A DNA stretch of 64,000 nucleotides, from assembly GCA_028713975.1 (NCBI GenBank), contig JAQTNE010000011.1, positions 48,513 to 112,512 of the forward strand, read 5' to 3'. Under the pieces are notes generated by a model, which saw only the letters and a list, made by a program, of their open reading frames with translations, did not search any database and was not told the origin of the DNA. Positions 15,249 to 24,967 of the stretch are shown here, in pieces. The number at the start of each line of letters is the position of its first letter. The stretch's first letter is position 1. This stretch comes from Sulfuricella sp. (GTDB lineage Bacteria; Pseudomonadota; Gammaproteobacteria; Burkholderiales; Sulfuricellaceae). Position numbers and translations under genes: made by a program.

Positions 15249-16197
15249 AGCGCTGGCTGACTGGCTGGTCTACGGCCTTGCCGGGCTGAAAGGCACGCCC
15301 TTCGGCGACGCCGCCCATTTTTTCGTCATGGACGTCACCAAGATACTGTTCCTGCTGACGCTGGTGATCTACCTGATGGGGCTGCTGCGCGCCTTGCTCA
15401 AGCCGGAAAAGGTGCGCGAGTTCATCCGCAACCGCGGCAATATCTCCAGCCGCTTCATGGCGGTGGGACTGGGGGCGGTGACGCCGTTCTGCTCCTGTTC
15501 TTCGGTGCCGCTATTCATCGGTTTCGTCGAGGCCGGCATTCCGCTGGGGGTGACATTGTCCTTCCTGATCGCCAGCCCGATGGTGAATGAGGTGGCGGTG
15601 GTGGTGCTGGCCTCGGTGATCGGCTGGAAAATGACTGCGATCTACGTCACCACCGGCCTGACCGTTGCCTTTATCGGCGGCTTCGTGCTGGAGCGCTTCA
15701 AGCCCGAACGATGGGTGGAGGAGTATGTCTGGAAAATCCACATGGGGCAGGTGCAACAGATAGAGGAAAATGGTTCCCTGCGCGCCCGCCATGAGTACGC
15801 CATGGGGCAGGTCAGGGAGATCGTGGGCCGCATCTGGAAGTTCGTGCTGATCGGTGTGGGCATCGGCTCCTTCATGCATGGCTATGTGCCGAAAGACTTG
15901 ATCGTCGGCATTGCCGGGGATGGTGGCCTGCTGTCGGTCATCGGCGCGGTGCTGGTGGGCGTGCCGCTGTATTCCGATGCAGTGGGCATCATTCCTATCG
16001 CCGAGGTGCTGCTCGCCAAGGGCGTGCCGCTGGGCACGGTGCTGGCTTTCATGATGGCAGTGGTGGCGCTGTCCCTGCCAGAGACGCTGATCCTGCGCAA
16101 GGTAGTGAAATGGCCGTTATTGGCGCTTTTTGCCGGCTATCTCGCGGTCGCGTTCGTGTGTGTCGGCATGTTGTTCAATCAGTTAGGAGTCTTGTGA
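15241..16197 (+). CDS. arsP: ArsP-type permease (organoarsenical efflux)
   Basis: A 318-residue membrane protein of the DUF318/ArsP permease family, with about eight to ten helices. The family signature TPFCSCSSVPLFIGF at about residues 82-96 holds the paired cysteines implicated in ArsP for binding trivalent methylated or aromatic arsenicals. A second conserved half, VGVPLYSDAVGIIPIAEVLL, lies near residue 240. It overlaps the acr3 end and is coupled to the next small gene (ATG overlapping TGA). Being two genes before arsM, it would export the trivalent methylarsenical made by that enzyme. Other members of the family are annotated only as permeases, so substrate is inferred from context. Confidence 0.85.
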   Translation: MFEALADWLVYGLAGLKGTPFGDAAHFFVMDVTKILFLLTLVIYLMGLLRALLKPEKVREFIRNRGNISSRFMAVGLGAVTPFCSCSSVPLFIGFVEAGIPLGVTLSFLIASPMVNEVAVVVLASVIGWKMTAIYVTTGLTVAFIGGFVLERFKPERWVEEYVWKIHMGQVQQIEENGSLRARHEYAMGQVREIVGRIWKFVLIGVGIGSFMHGYVPKDLIVGIAGDGGLLSVIGAVLVGVPLYSDAVGIIPIAEVLLAKGVPLGTVLAFMMAVVALSLPETLILRKVVKWPLLALFAGYLAVAFVCVGMLFNQLGVL

Positions 16198-16499
16198 TGA
16201 GTATGGAATTGCATCCTTCCATCGTGGCGCTGGTGTCGCTTGCCGCCAATATCGCCACCAACCATCCGAAACAGGGCCTGTGCCAGTTGGACAAGCTCAA
16301 GCAATATGGCGTGGCGCAGGAGCAGATCGACACCGTGATCGAGATCGCCCGCCATATCCGCGACGAGGCGGCGCAATCGCTGGACGCCAGCTTCGATCTG
16401 GCACGCAGCAAGGCAGCGGCGAACGCCTTGTTGGGCACTATCGGCGCAGCCGAAGACGTTTGCTGCACGCCGACACCGGGCGGCAAATCCTGCTGCTGA
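16197..16499 (+). CDS. Small CMD-like helical protein with paired-cysteine tail
   Basis: A 100-residue protein, start at 16197 overlapping the arsP stop, with GGAG 8-10 bases upstream. The fold looks like a shortened carboxymuconolactone-decarboxylase/AhpD-like helical unit (LVSLAANIATNHPKQGL and GVAQEQIDTVIEIARHI) but without the redox CxxC of AhpD. The C-terminus ends VCCTPTPGGKSCC, two adjacent-Cys pairs that could chelate trivalent arsenic. Position between arsP and arsM suggests handing arsenic to one of them, or scavenging. I know no characterised function. Confidence 0.75.
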   Translation: MSMELHPSIVALVSLAANIATNHPKQGLCQLDKLKQYGVAQEQIDTVIEIARHIRDEAAQSLDASFDLARSKAAANALLGTIGAAEDVCCTPTPGGKSCC

Positions 16500-16521
16500 A
16501 ACTTTTATCAAGGAGCACGTT

Positions 16522-17328
16522 ATGCAAGATGTGAAACATGATGAAATTCGCCAGGCAGTGCGCCAGACCTATGGCCAGATCGCCCAGTCCGAAGCGGCTT
16601 GCGGCTGCGGGCCGAGTTGCTGCGACAGCGGAACACCGCCAGGCAGCGCCAAGGCGGCTTCAGTCGGCCTCGGTTATTCGCAGCAGGATGTCGATGCCGT
16701 GCCCGACGGCGCCAACATGGGCCTGGGGTGCGGCAACCCGCAAGCCATCGCTGCATTGAAGTCCGGCGAAGTGGTGCTGGATCTGGGCAGCGGCGGCGGC
16801 TTCGACTGCTTTCTGGCGGCGCGCCAGGTCGGTGAGCCCGGCCATGTGATCGGTGTGGACATGACCCCGGATATGTTGAGCAAGGCGCGCGGCAACGCCC
16901 GGAAGGGTGGTTATAATAACGTCGAGTTTCGTCTGGGAGAGATCGAACATTTGCCAGTTGCCGATGGCACGGTGGACGTGATCATTTCCAACTGCGTCAT
17001 CAACTTGTCGCCGGATAAACAGCAGGTTTTCCGCGATGCCTTCCGCGCTTTGAAACCGGGCGGGCGGCTGGCAATTTCCGACATCGTCGCGACCGCCGTT
17101 TTGCCCGAAGAAGCACGGCGCGACTTGGCGCTCTACACCGGCTGCATGGCGGGGGCGTCGCTGATCGGCGAACTGGAGGCGATGATGCGGAGCGCCGGGT
17201 TCGAGCAAGTAAGCGTCACACCGAAAGATGCGAGCCGCGCTTTTATCCGTGATTGGGCGCCGGGCAGGAAGATCGAGGATTTTGTGGTGTCCGCCCATAT
17301 CGAGGCGATAAAACCATTAGGAAAGTAA
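16522..17328 (+). CDS. arsM: Arsenite S-adenosylmethionine methyltransferase
   Basis: A 268-residue cytosolic methyltransferase that converts As(III) to methylated arsenicals. The SAM-binding motif is VLDLGSGGGFDCFLA with VIGVDMTPDML. The arsenic-binding cysteines are visible: Cys in NLGCG-like GLGCGNP (about residue 73), Cys in SNCVINLSPDK (about 157) and Cys in YTGCMAGA (about 209). The N-terminal region also has CGCGPSCC, usual in many ArsM proteins. AAGGAG precedes the ATG by 6 bases. With ArsP next door it forms a methylate-and-export route. Length and motifs are normal. Confidence 0.93.
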   Translation: MQDVKHDEIRQAVRQTYGQIAQSEAACGCGPSCCDSGTPPGSAKAASVGLGYSQQDVDAVPDGANMGLGCGNPQAIAALKSGEVVLDLGSGGGFDCFLAARQVGEPGHVIGVDMTPDMLSKARGNARKGGYNNVEFRLGEIEHLPVADGTVDVIISNCVINLSPDKQQVFRDAFRALKPGGRLAISDIVATAVLPEEARRDLALYTGCMAGASLIGELEAMMRSAGFEQVSVTPKDASRAFIRDWAPGRKIEDFVVSAHIEAIKPLGK

Positions 17329-17355
17329 GTCATTTAATTTAACGGAGAAAAAAGC

Positions 17356-17628
17356 ATGATGAATATTAAAGTGTTGGGCAGCGGCTGCTCGAAGTGCGAA
17401 GTGACTGCCAATCTGATCGAAAAAGCAGCTCAAGCCAAAGGCGTGCAAATCAGCCTGGAAAAAGTCACCGACATGGCTGCGATTCTGGGCTTTGGCGTGA
17501 TGTCTACGCCGGGTGTGGTGATCGACGGCAAGGTGGTGCATTCCGGCAGCGTGCCGAGCTCGGCTGCGGTCGATCTGTGGCTCTCCGCGCCGACCGAGTG
17601 CTGCGGCTGCTGCGGCGGCAAGGGCTGA
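17356..17628 (+). CDS. Thioredoxin-like small redox protein with Cys-rich tail
   Basis: A 90-residue thioredoxin-fold protein of the redox-active disulfide protein 2 type often found in arsenic operons. The active site is GCSKC near residues 10-14, and the cis-proline is in MSTPGVVIDGK. The C-terminal tail ECCGCCGGKG is unusual and could bind arsenite. The start has GGAG 10 bases upstream; ATG at 17359 is an equally possible start one codon later. It lies 3 bases before arsC and may provide reducing equivalents for that enzyme or for ArsM. Confidence 0.85.
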   Translation: MMNIKVLGSGCSKCEVTANLIEKAAQAKGVQISLEKVTDMAAILGFGVMSTPGVVIDGKVVHSGSVPSSAAVDLWLSAPTECCGCCGGKG

Positions 17629-17630
17629 GC

Positions 17631-18077
17631 GTGACGAAAACCGTATTGATCCTGTGCACCGGCAACGCCTGCCGCAGCCAGATGGCGGAAGTGCTGGTTA
17701 ATCACGATCTCGGCCCGGAGGTGCGGGCGATTTCCGCTGGCACCCGGCCCCAGCCCAAAGTGGCGGACGGCGCCATCGAGGCATTGAAGCAGGGTGGATT
17801 TTCCACCGAGGGGCTCTATCCCAAGGATGTGGATGCGGTGGCGAACGAGGCGATCGACCTGGTGGTGACGGTGTGCGACAACGCCAAGGAAAGCTGTCCC
17901 ATATTCCCCAGGCCGATTCCAGCCATTCACATGCCGTTCCACGACCCGCATGGCGAGCCGCTGGAAAGCTTCATCAAGGTGCGGGACGAGATGCGGGCCA
18001 GGCTGGTCGCCGAATTGCGCCAGCGTTTCAGCGTTGGTAAAACAAAGAGATGTCCCCCCTTTGAAAAGGGGGGGTAG
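17631..18077 (+). CDS. arsC: Thioredoxin-linked arsenate reductase, LMW-phosphatase fold
   Basis: A 148-residue ArsC of the low-molecular-weight tyrosine phosphatase family, reducing arsenate to arsenite. The nucleophile P-loop is CTGNACRSQ (Cys at about residue 9), and the redox-relay cysteines would be Cys83 in VTVCDNAKESC and Cys90. GTG at 17631 is the start; GGGC-type sequence upstream is weak, but the spacing of 2 bases from the previous stop supports coupling. The natural protein appears to end near ELRQRF; the last dozen residues (KTKRCPPFEKGG) and the stop codon are supplied by the palindromic repeat beginning at 18041. Confidence 0.9.
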   Translation: MTKTVLILCTGNACRSQMAEVLVNHDLGPEVRAISAGTRPQPKVADGAIEALKQGGFSTEGLYPKDVDAVANEAIDLVVTVCDNAKESCPIFPRPIPAIHMPFHDPHGEPLESFIKVRDEMRARLVAELRQRFSVGKTKRCPPFEKGG

Positions 18078-18157
18078 GGGGGATTTGAAAGTGTGGCGAA
18101 TTAGCTGCTACCGTTAAATCCCCCTCAATCCCCCTTTTGCAAAGGGGGAGGTAGCAG
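18041..18157. repeat. Dispersed palindromic element, copy 1
   Basis: A repeat of about 117 bases starting AACAAAGAGAT, with internal palindromes CCCCCTTTGAAAAGGGGG and CCCCTTTTGCAAAGGGG, and a larger dyad formed by GGGGGGATTT and AAATCCCCC. A second copy with the same order is at 50655-50773. It begins inside the arsC reading frame and supplies its stop. No open reading frame inside; it looks like a non-autonomous REP/MITE-like element. The remaining bases to 18281 show no gene. Confidence 0.85.
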
Positions 18158-18281
18158 GCGCGTGACGTATTCGCCCGTTTTGCTATGACTGACTATTAGC
18201 CGTGCGATGAAGGTCGTCATTCCTCATTTATTTTGAGCGGCGGCAATGGCGCTGAATCGGCGCGCTCGGGTGAGAAAAAAC

Positions 18282-19232
18282 ATGAAATACAGCGAGCACG
18301 GAACTAACCACAATCACGCTCACGATCATGGTCATGGACATGTTCATCACCATGGCGTCCAGTCGCGCAATACGCTGCTCATTGCGCTGGTTCTGACCCT
18401 GGGCTTTTCCCTGGTGGAGGCCGTGACCGGCTGGTGGTCGGGCTCGCTGGCTTTGCTCGGCGATGCCGGCCACATGGTGACCGATGCTACCGCGCTGGGC
18501 ATGGCAGCGCTTGCCGCATGGTTTGCCAAACGACCTCCTTCCGAGCGTCACTCCTACGGTTTTGCCCGTGCGGAGGTAATGGCGGCGCTGCTCAACGCCC
18601 TGATCATGGTGGCCGTGGTGGCGGCGATTGCCGTGGCCGCGGTGCAGCGTTTCTCGGCGGCACAACCGATCAACGGCGAGGCGGTGGCGATTGTCGCGGC
18701 CTTGGGGCTGGCGATTAATATTGCCGTAGCGCTGATTCTGAGCCGTGGAGAAAAAACGCTCAACTCGCGTGCGGCGCTGCTACACGTCATGGGCGACCTG
18801 CTCGGCTCGGTCGCCGCACTGATTTCCGGGGTGGTGGTCAGCTATACCGGCTGGACGCCGATTGACCCGATTCTTTCGCTGTTTATCTGTGCGCTGATTT
18901 TGCATTCCAGCCTGGGTTTGCTGCGCGAAGCGCTACATACCTTGATGGAAGGCGTGCCGCTAGGAATTTCCTTGCCCGAAGTGGGGCGCGCCATGTCCGG
19001 CGTCGAGGGCGTCAATTCCGTGCATGATCTGCATATCTGGAGCCTGAGCGGGGATCGCGCGGCGCTGTCGGCTCATGTGCTGATCGCCGATATGGGTCAG
19101 TGGGAAAAAGTGCTATCCCGCTTGCGAGAAATGTTGGGCCGATGTCATGGCATCCAACACATAACGCTGCAACCAGAGCCGGTGAGCAAAATCATCCATT
19201 TCACATCGCATATCATGCCACCCGGGCAATGA
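18282..19232 (+). CDS. Cation diffusion facilitator, zinc/cobalt/cadmium exporter (CzcD/ZitB-like)
   Basis: A 316-residue CDF transporter using proton exchange to export divalent metals. The N-terminus is His-rich (HNHAHDHGHGHVHHHG), followed by six helices. Metal-site residues are seen in ALLGDAGHMVTD (helix 2, D and H) and LLHVMGDLLGS (helix 5, H and D), the classic HxxxD/DxxxH arrangement for zinc. A cytoplasmic C-terminal domain contains VHDLHIWSLSG. ATG at 18282 with GGTGAG upstream is preferred; ATG at 18246 would add twelve residues. It extends the island from arsenic to divalent metals. Confidence 0.9.
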   Translation: MKYSEHGTNHNHAHDHGHGHVHHHGVQSRNTLLIALVLTLGFSLVEAVTGWWSGSLALLGDAGHMVTDATALGMAALAAWFAKRPPSERHSYGFARAEVMAALLNALIMVAVVAAIAVAAVQRFSAAQPINGEAVAIVAALGLAINIAVALILSRGEKTLNSRAALLHVMGDLLGSVAALISGVVVSYTGWTPIDPILSLFICALILHSSLGLLREALHTLMEGVPLGISLPEVGRAMSGVEGVNSVHDLHIWSLSGDRAALSAHVLIADMGQWEKVLSRLREMLGRCHGIQHITLQPEPVSKIIHFTSHIMPPGQ

Positions 19233-19281
19233 GGCAAGAACGTGTTGTTAAATCTGGCGTGGCACTCGGGAGTCCATTGAA

Positions 19282-20472
19282 ATGCTGAAAACCCTATTTG
19301 CACTTCCTTCAACCGTCTGGCTGCTCGGATTGGTGAGTTTTTTCAACGATTCGGCCAGCGAGCTGGTTTATCCGCTGATGCCGCTTTTTCTCGCTTCGGT
19401 GCTGATGGCGGGGCCGAAGGCGTTGGGCATCATCGAAGGTATTGCGGAAGCGACCGGCAGCCTGCTCAAGTTGTTTGCGGGCGTGCTGGCGGACAAGATG
19501 AGTTCTACCAAGCATTGGGTGGTGGGCGGTTATAGTCTGGCTGCGCTGGGTCGTCCGCTGCTCGCCCTGGCCGGTTCCTGGCCGGTGGTGCTGGGGCTGC
19601 GCTTTGCCGACCGGGTCGGCAAGGGGCTGCGCTCTTCTCCGCGCGACGCCATGCTGGCATTGAGCGTACCGGCAGACCGGCGCGGGCTGGCATTCGGCCT
19701 GCATCGCGCCATGGACAATGCCGGTGCGGTGGTTGGCCCGCTGCTCGCCGCCTGGCTGCTGTCGCGGGGGATGCCGATCCGCGACATTCTGTTGTGGACG
19801 TTGATACCCGGTGTGATCACGGTCGGTCTGGCGTTGAGCATTCGCGAGCCGCACCGCGAAATGTCGCAACACAAGCCGGCTTTCAGTTGGACGCTGCAAG
19901 GCTTCCCACCGGTATTCAAACGTTACTTGCTGGTGCTGGCGCTGTTCACGCTGGGCAACTCGTCGAATATGTTCCTGCTGTTGCGTGCCAGGGATATGGG
20001 CTTGCCGGAATATCAGGTGCCGCTGCTGTGGGCGCTGGTTTCGGCCACGGCGATGCTGTTTTCCACGCCGTTGTCGGCGCTGTCCGACCGTTTCGGCAGA
20101 ACCCGCCTGATCGTTGTTGGCTGGGCGGTTTACGGCTTGTTTTATTTGCTGCTCGGCCTGAACGGCCACAACCTGTGGCTGCTGTGGCCCTTGTTCGCCT
20201 TTTACGGCCTGTTCATGGCCGCCACCGAAGGCGCGGAAAAGGCGCTGGTGGCCGATCTCGCGCCCAGGGAATTGCTCGGCACTGCCTATGGCTGGTTCAA
20301 CCTCACTGCGGGCGCAATGCTGTTACCGGCATCGCTGCTGTTCGGCTGGTTGTGGCAGTCATTCAGTCCGGAAATTGCGTTCGGTTTTGCCGCAGCTTGC
20401 GCGATTTCAGCAGCGGTTTTACTGAAATTATGGGTGCCGACGCAAAATTGTCATGCTAATAGCCCACACTGA
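19282..20472 (+). CDS. Major facilitator superfamily transporter
   Basis: A 396-residue MFS protein with twelve predicted helices. The loop 2-3 motif is GVLADKMSSTKHWVVGGY, and the cytoplasmic signature DRVGKGLRSSPRDAMLA belongs to a widespread MFS subgroup of unknown substrate. It does not resemble ArsJ, the exporter for arseno-phosphoglycerate. It starts 49 bases after the CDF gene and ends 33 bases before enolase, so it is probably co-transcribed. Substrate could be a metal complex, an organoarsenical or a metabolite. Confidence 0.82.
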   Translation: MLKTLFALPSTVWLLGLVSFFNDSASELVYPLMPLFLASVLMAGPKALGIIEGIAEATGSLLKLFAGVLADKMSSTKHWVVGGYSLAALGRPLLALAGSWPVVLGLRFADRVGKGLRSSPRDAMLALSVPADRRGLAFGLHRAMDNAGAVVGPLLAAWLLSRGMPIRDILLWTLIPGVITVGLALSIREPHREMSQHKPAFSWTLQGFPPVFKRYLLVLALFTLGNSSNMFLLLRARDMGLPEYQVPLLWALVSATAMLFSTPLSALSDRFGRTRLIVVGWAVYGLFYLLLGLNGHNLWLLWPLFAFYGLFMAATEGAEKALVADLAPRELLGTAYGWFNLTAGAMLLPASLLFGWLWQSFSPEIAFGFAAACAISAAVLLKLWVPTQNCHANSPH

Positions 20473-21771
<1,299 letters not shown>

Positions 21772-21815
21772 ATATAGCGATAAATCGGGGGGAGTTGCTC
21801 CCCCTGAAATACAAT

Positions 21816-21841
21816 AAGCCACCCGGAAGGGTGGCTTTAGT
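21816..21841 (+). terminator. Intrinsic terminator after enolase
   Basis: AAGCCACCC (21816-21824) pairs with GGGTGGCTT (21829-21837) around a four-base loop, followed by T-rich TTAGTTTGGTTT. A second G/C-rich stem-loop, GGGGGAG/CTCCCC, lies at 21787-21803. Transcription from the arsenic run probably ends here. Confidence 0.75.
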
Positions 21842-21885
21842 TTGGTTTGCCGCTTTCATCACAATCTCAACCAGAAAGGCTTCAC

Positions 21886-22317
21886 ATGAAAAAAATAGGC
21901 GCGATAGTCGCTTCCATGACGCTGTTAGTGACTTTAGGTGCTCATGCCGTAGGGCCAGCAACGGCTGCGGTTGCGACCAAGGAAGTAAAGACCGCTTCCG
22001 GCATCGGCATAACCACCTTGAAGGAGGGAACGGGAGATAGCCCGAAAGCAACGGATATGGTCAAGGTGCATTACCGGGGAACCTTGCTTGACGGCAAGGA
22101 ATTCGATAGTTCCTACAAAAGAGGTCAACCAGCCAGTTTTCCGCTGAACGGGGTTATTCCCTGCTGGACTGAAGGTGTTCAAACCATGAAGACCGGTGGC
22201 AAGGTCAAGCTGGTTTGCCCCGGCAATTTGGCTTACGGCTCGCGCGGCATCCCTGGAACCATCCCTCCCGATGCCACGCTGGTTTTTGAGGTGGAGCTGC
22301 TGGAAATTGTGAAGTAG
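21886..22317 (+). CDS. Periplasmic FKBP-type peptidyl-prolyl isomerase
   Basis: A 143-residue protein with a signal peptide (residues 1-21, ending AHA) and one FKBP domain. Domain signatures are DMVKVHYRGTLLDGKEFDSS and the C-terminal GIPGTIPPDATLVFEVELL. It would catalyse proline isomerisation and fold proteins in the periplasm. The start at 21886 gives a proper signal sequence (MKKIGAIVASMTLL), with AGAAAGG upstream. It lies between the enolase terminator and arsB, facing the same way; a link to arsenic is not evident. Confidence 0.9.
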   Translation: MKKIGAIVASMTLLVTLGAHAVGPATAAVATKEVKTASGIGITTLKEGTGDSPKATDMVKVHYRGTLLDGKEFDSSYKRGQPASFPLNGVIPCWTEGVQTMKTGGKVKLVCPGNLAYGSRGIPGTIPPDATLVFEVELLEIVK

Positions 22318-22371
22318 TCCGGATAGGGCTCCGCCGAAGGGTGCTGCACCCTGCATGAACTGGTCTGAACG

Positions 22372-23685
22372 ATGTTGATTGCCGTCCTGATTTTTATCGC
22401 CACCCTGGCGCTGGTGATCTGGCAGCCGAAGGGCCTGGGCATCGGCTGGAGCGCACTGCTCGGGGCTTTCGCCGCCTTGACCGCCGGTGTGGTGACGCTG
22501 GCGGATGTGCCGGTGGTGTGGGGCATCGTGTGGGATGCCACCTTTACTTTTATTGCCCTGATCCTGATTTCGCTGGTGCTCGACGCCGCCGGATTTTTTG
22601 AATGGGCGGCGCTGCATGTGGCGCGTTGGGGTCGTGGTTACGGTCACATCCTGTTCCTGCTGATCATTCTGCTCGGTGCGGCAGTGGCGGCCTTGTTTGC
22701 TAACGACGGCGGGGTGCTGATCCTGACGCCGCTGGTGTTCGAGATGATGCGGGCGCTGCGCTTCAAGCCGGACGCGACGCTCGCTTTCATCATGGCAACC
22801 GGCTTCGTATCGGATACGACCAGTCTGCCGTTGATGATCTCCAACCTGGTCAATATTGTTACCGCCAATTATTTTCATATTCCCTTTGCCCAATATGCCG
22901 CAGTGATGGTGCCAGTCAACCTGGTTTCTCTCGCGGCCACTTTGCTGGCCTTGTGGTTGTATTTCCGCCGCGACCTGCCGCCCCGGTTCGAGGCCGCCTC
23001 GTTGGCGGAACCGAAAGTGGCTATTCGTGACCCCGTTGTGTTCTACGCCGGCTGGCTCGTTCTGGCGCTGCTTCTGATCGGCTATTTCGCGGCGCATCCG
23101 CTCGGCTTGCCGGTTTCGCTGGTGGCCGGTTGCGCTGCGCTGGTGCTGATGCTGACGGCGCTGCGCGAGCACTGGCTGCCACGGCAGCCGAAGGCGGTGA
23201 TCCCGGTTATGACGCTGCTGCGCGAGGCACCGTGGCAGGTGGTGTTGTTCTCGCTGGGGATGTACCTGGTGGTGTTCGGGCTGCGCAATCAGGGGCTGAC
23301 CTTGGAACTCGCACGCGCCTTGGAGTGGCTGCAAGGCACCGGATATTGGCCGGCCACGCTGGGCGCCGGATTCCTCTTCGCGGGCTTGTCGTCGGTGATG
23401 AACAACATGCCGACCGTGATGATTGGTAGCCTCGCCATCCATGACGCCCAGCTCGAACCACTGATCCGGGAGGCGATGATCTACGCTAACGTGATTGGCT
23501 GCGACCTGGGGCCGAAGATTACGCCGCTGGGCAGCCTTGCCACCTTGCTGTGGCTGCACGTGCTGGAAAATCGCGGGATGAAAATCGGTTGGGGACAGTA
23601 TTTCCGGATCGGCATTGTGCTGACCTTGCCGGTATTGTTTTTGACCTTGTTGGGGCTGGCTGGTTGGCTGGTGCTGCTAAGATGA
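22372..23685 (+). CDS. arsB: ArsB arsenite/antimonite efflux pump
   Basis: A 437-residue membrane protein of the ArsB type (ion transporter superfamily, about twelve helices), exporting arsenite by proton antiport or with an ArsA ATPase. The N-terminus and inner segments are close to E. coli Ars[51 protein letters not shown] and the C-terminal [17 protein letters not shown]. No arsA is found in the window, so secondary transport is likely. It is the third arsenical efflux gene of the island. The gene ends 31 bases from the convergent HD-GYP gene. Confidence 0.93.
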   Translation: MLIAVLIFIATLALVIWQPKGLGIGWSALLGAFAALTAGVVTLADVPVVWGIVWDATFTFIALILISLVLDAAGFFEWAALHVARWGRGYGHILFLLIILLGAAVAALFANDGGVLILTPLVFEMMRALRFKPDATLAFIMATGFVSDTTSLPLMISNLVNIVTANYFHIPFAQYAAVMVPVNLVSLAATLLALWLYFRRDLPPRFEAASLAEPKVAIRDPVVFYAGWLVLALLLIGYFAAHPLGLPVSLVAGCAALVLMLTALREHWLPRQPKAVIPVMTLLREAPWQVVLFSLGMYLVVFGLRNQGLTLELARALEWLQGTGYWPATLGAGFLFAGLSSVMNNMPTVMIGSLAIHDAQLEPLIREAMIYANVIGCDLGPKITPLGSLATLLWLHVLENRGMKIGWGQYFRIGIVLTLPVLFLTLLGLAGWLVLLR

Positions 23686-23716
23686 ATCCGGAAGTGGTTA
23701 AGAGCCTGATTATTTC

Positions 23717-24769
23717 CTAAGCGTTGTTTGCATCATCAACGAATGAATTTTTTATTCTCAGGATACTATCCCAGTCCTGAAAGAAGGCTTTCACACAGGC
23801 CGGGTCGAAATGCGAACCATCGCCTTTTTTAATGATTTCCATCGCCGTTTCGTTATCGAAAGCCTTTTTGTAAGGCCGCTCCGTGGTTAAGGCATCGAAC
23901 ACATCGGCAACCGCTGTAATGCGCCCATAGAGAGGAATTTCTTCCCCTTTCAAACCGGATGGGTAACCTGTTCCGTCGAATTTTTCATGATGGGTGAGTG
24001 CAATCGTCGCTCCTGCCTGCATCATTCCGGATGGGCTGTTTTTCAGGATGTCATGGCCGATTTCAGGATGCTTCTTGATCTGCTCGAATTCGCCCGGATC
24101 AAGTTTTCCCGGTTTCAGCAGTATTTGATCGGGTATCCCCACCTTGCCGATGTCGTGCATGGGCGCTGCTCCCACGATCAGCGCCTGCTCCTCTTCGGAA
24201 AGCCCGAGATTTTTGGCGATATGCCCGGAATAATGCGCCATGCGCAGGATGTGCGCGCCTGTTTCAGGGTCGCGGTATTCTGCCAGTTTTGACAGGCGGA
24301 ATATGGTTTCCCGTTCCTGTTTGTGCAAGTTGCAAGTCGCCTTGCGAACCTCTTCATGTAACAGTGCCGCCCGGTCGGCCAACATTTTCTGGGCATGGCG
24401 CAGGGCGAGCATGTTCTTGACCCGAGGCTGGAACTCGGACTTGTTGATGGGCTTGGTCAGGAAGTCATTGGAACCGCTTTCGAGCGCTTGGTAGCGCACG
24501 TCCATATTGGTGTCGGCGGTCACCATCAAAATGGGGATGTCGGACTTGCCCTCCAGTTGCCGGAAACGGCGAATGAATTCAATTCCATCCATTCCAGGCA
24601 TCATGTAATCGACGATTACCAGGTCCGGCACTTCCGAGCGGCACCATTCGAATGCTTCAAGAGGTATCTGGAACAGGGTGGACGTGCAATCGGGATGTTT
24701 CAGCAGTAAATGCTGAATCAGCATCAGATTCGCGCGATTGTCGTCAATGACAAGGACGTTGAAGGGCAT
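23717..24769 (-). CDS. HD-GYP response regulator, cyclic-di-GMP phosphodiesterase
   Basis: A 350-residue cytosolic regulator. The receiver domain (1-120) has IDDNRANLML, the phospho-acceptor Asp in VIVDYMMPGMDG and KPIN. The HD-GYP domain (about 155-345) has the metal-binding HDIGKVGIPDQILLKPGKLD, the HxxG and HH pairs in HPEIGH and THHEKFDGTGYPSGL (GYP present), and VADVFDALTTERPY. It should hydrolyse cyclic di-GMP under control of a kinase. The divergent hybrid kinase at 24968, with an HPt domain, is the natural partner. The 198-base gap between them shows no gene. Confidence 0.92.
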   Translation of the reverse strand: MPFNVLVIDDNRANLMLIQHLLLKHPDCTSTLFQIPLEAFEWCRSEVPDLVIVDYMMPGMDGIEFIRRFRQLEGKSDIPILMVTADTNMDVRYQALESGSNDFLTKPINKSEFQPRVKNMLALRHAQKMLADRAALLHEEVRKATCNLHKQERETIFRLSKLAEYRDPETGAHILRMAHYSGHIAKNLGLSEEEQALIVGAAPMHDIGKVGIPDQILLKPGKLDPGEFEQIKKHPEIGHDILKNSPSGMMQAGATIALTHHEKFDGTGYPSGLKGEEIPLYGRITAVADVFDALTTERPYKKAFDNETAMEIIKKGDGSHFDPACVKAFFQDWDSILRIKNSFVDDANNA

Positions 24770-24967
24770 TTTCTAGAAACCTAACAAGCAGGCGGAAACA
24801 AAAACGGCTTTGAGAGTAACATTGACAGCGCTGAAATTCAATTTCACCGGCGTTGATTCCAAGGTTAATAAACAAGTAGAATTGCAGTCTGGCAGAGCCG
24901 AAACGGTTTTGTTTCATAATGCCCTGGGCCATCTGCACAAGCAACATTTCATTGAGAATCTCCCCAA

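Noticed and set aside
19282..20472. ArsJ organoarsenical exporter
   Set aside because: Sequence does not resemble the ArsJ N-terminus I know, and there is no glyceraldehyde-3-phosphate dehydrogenase partner.
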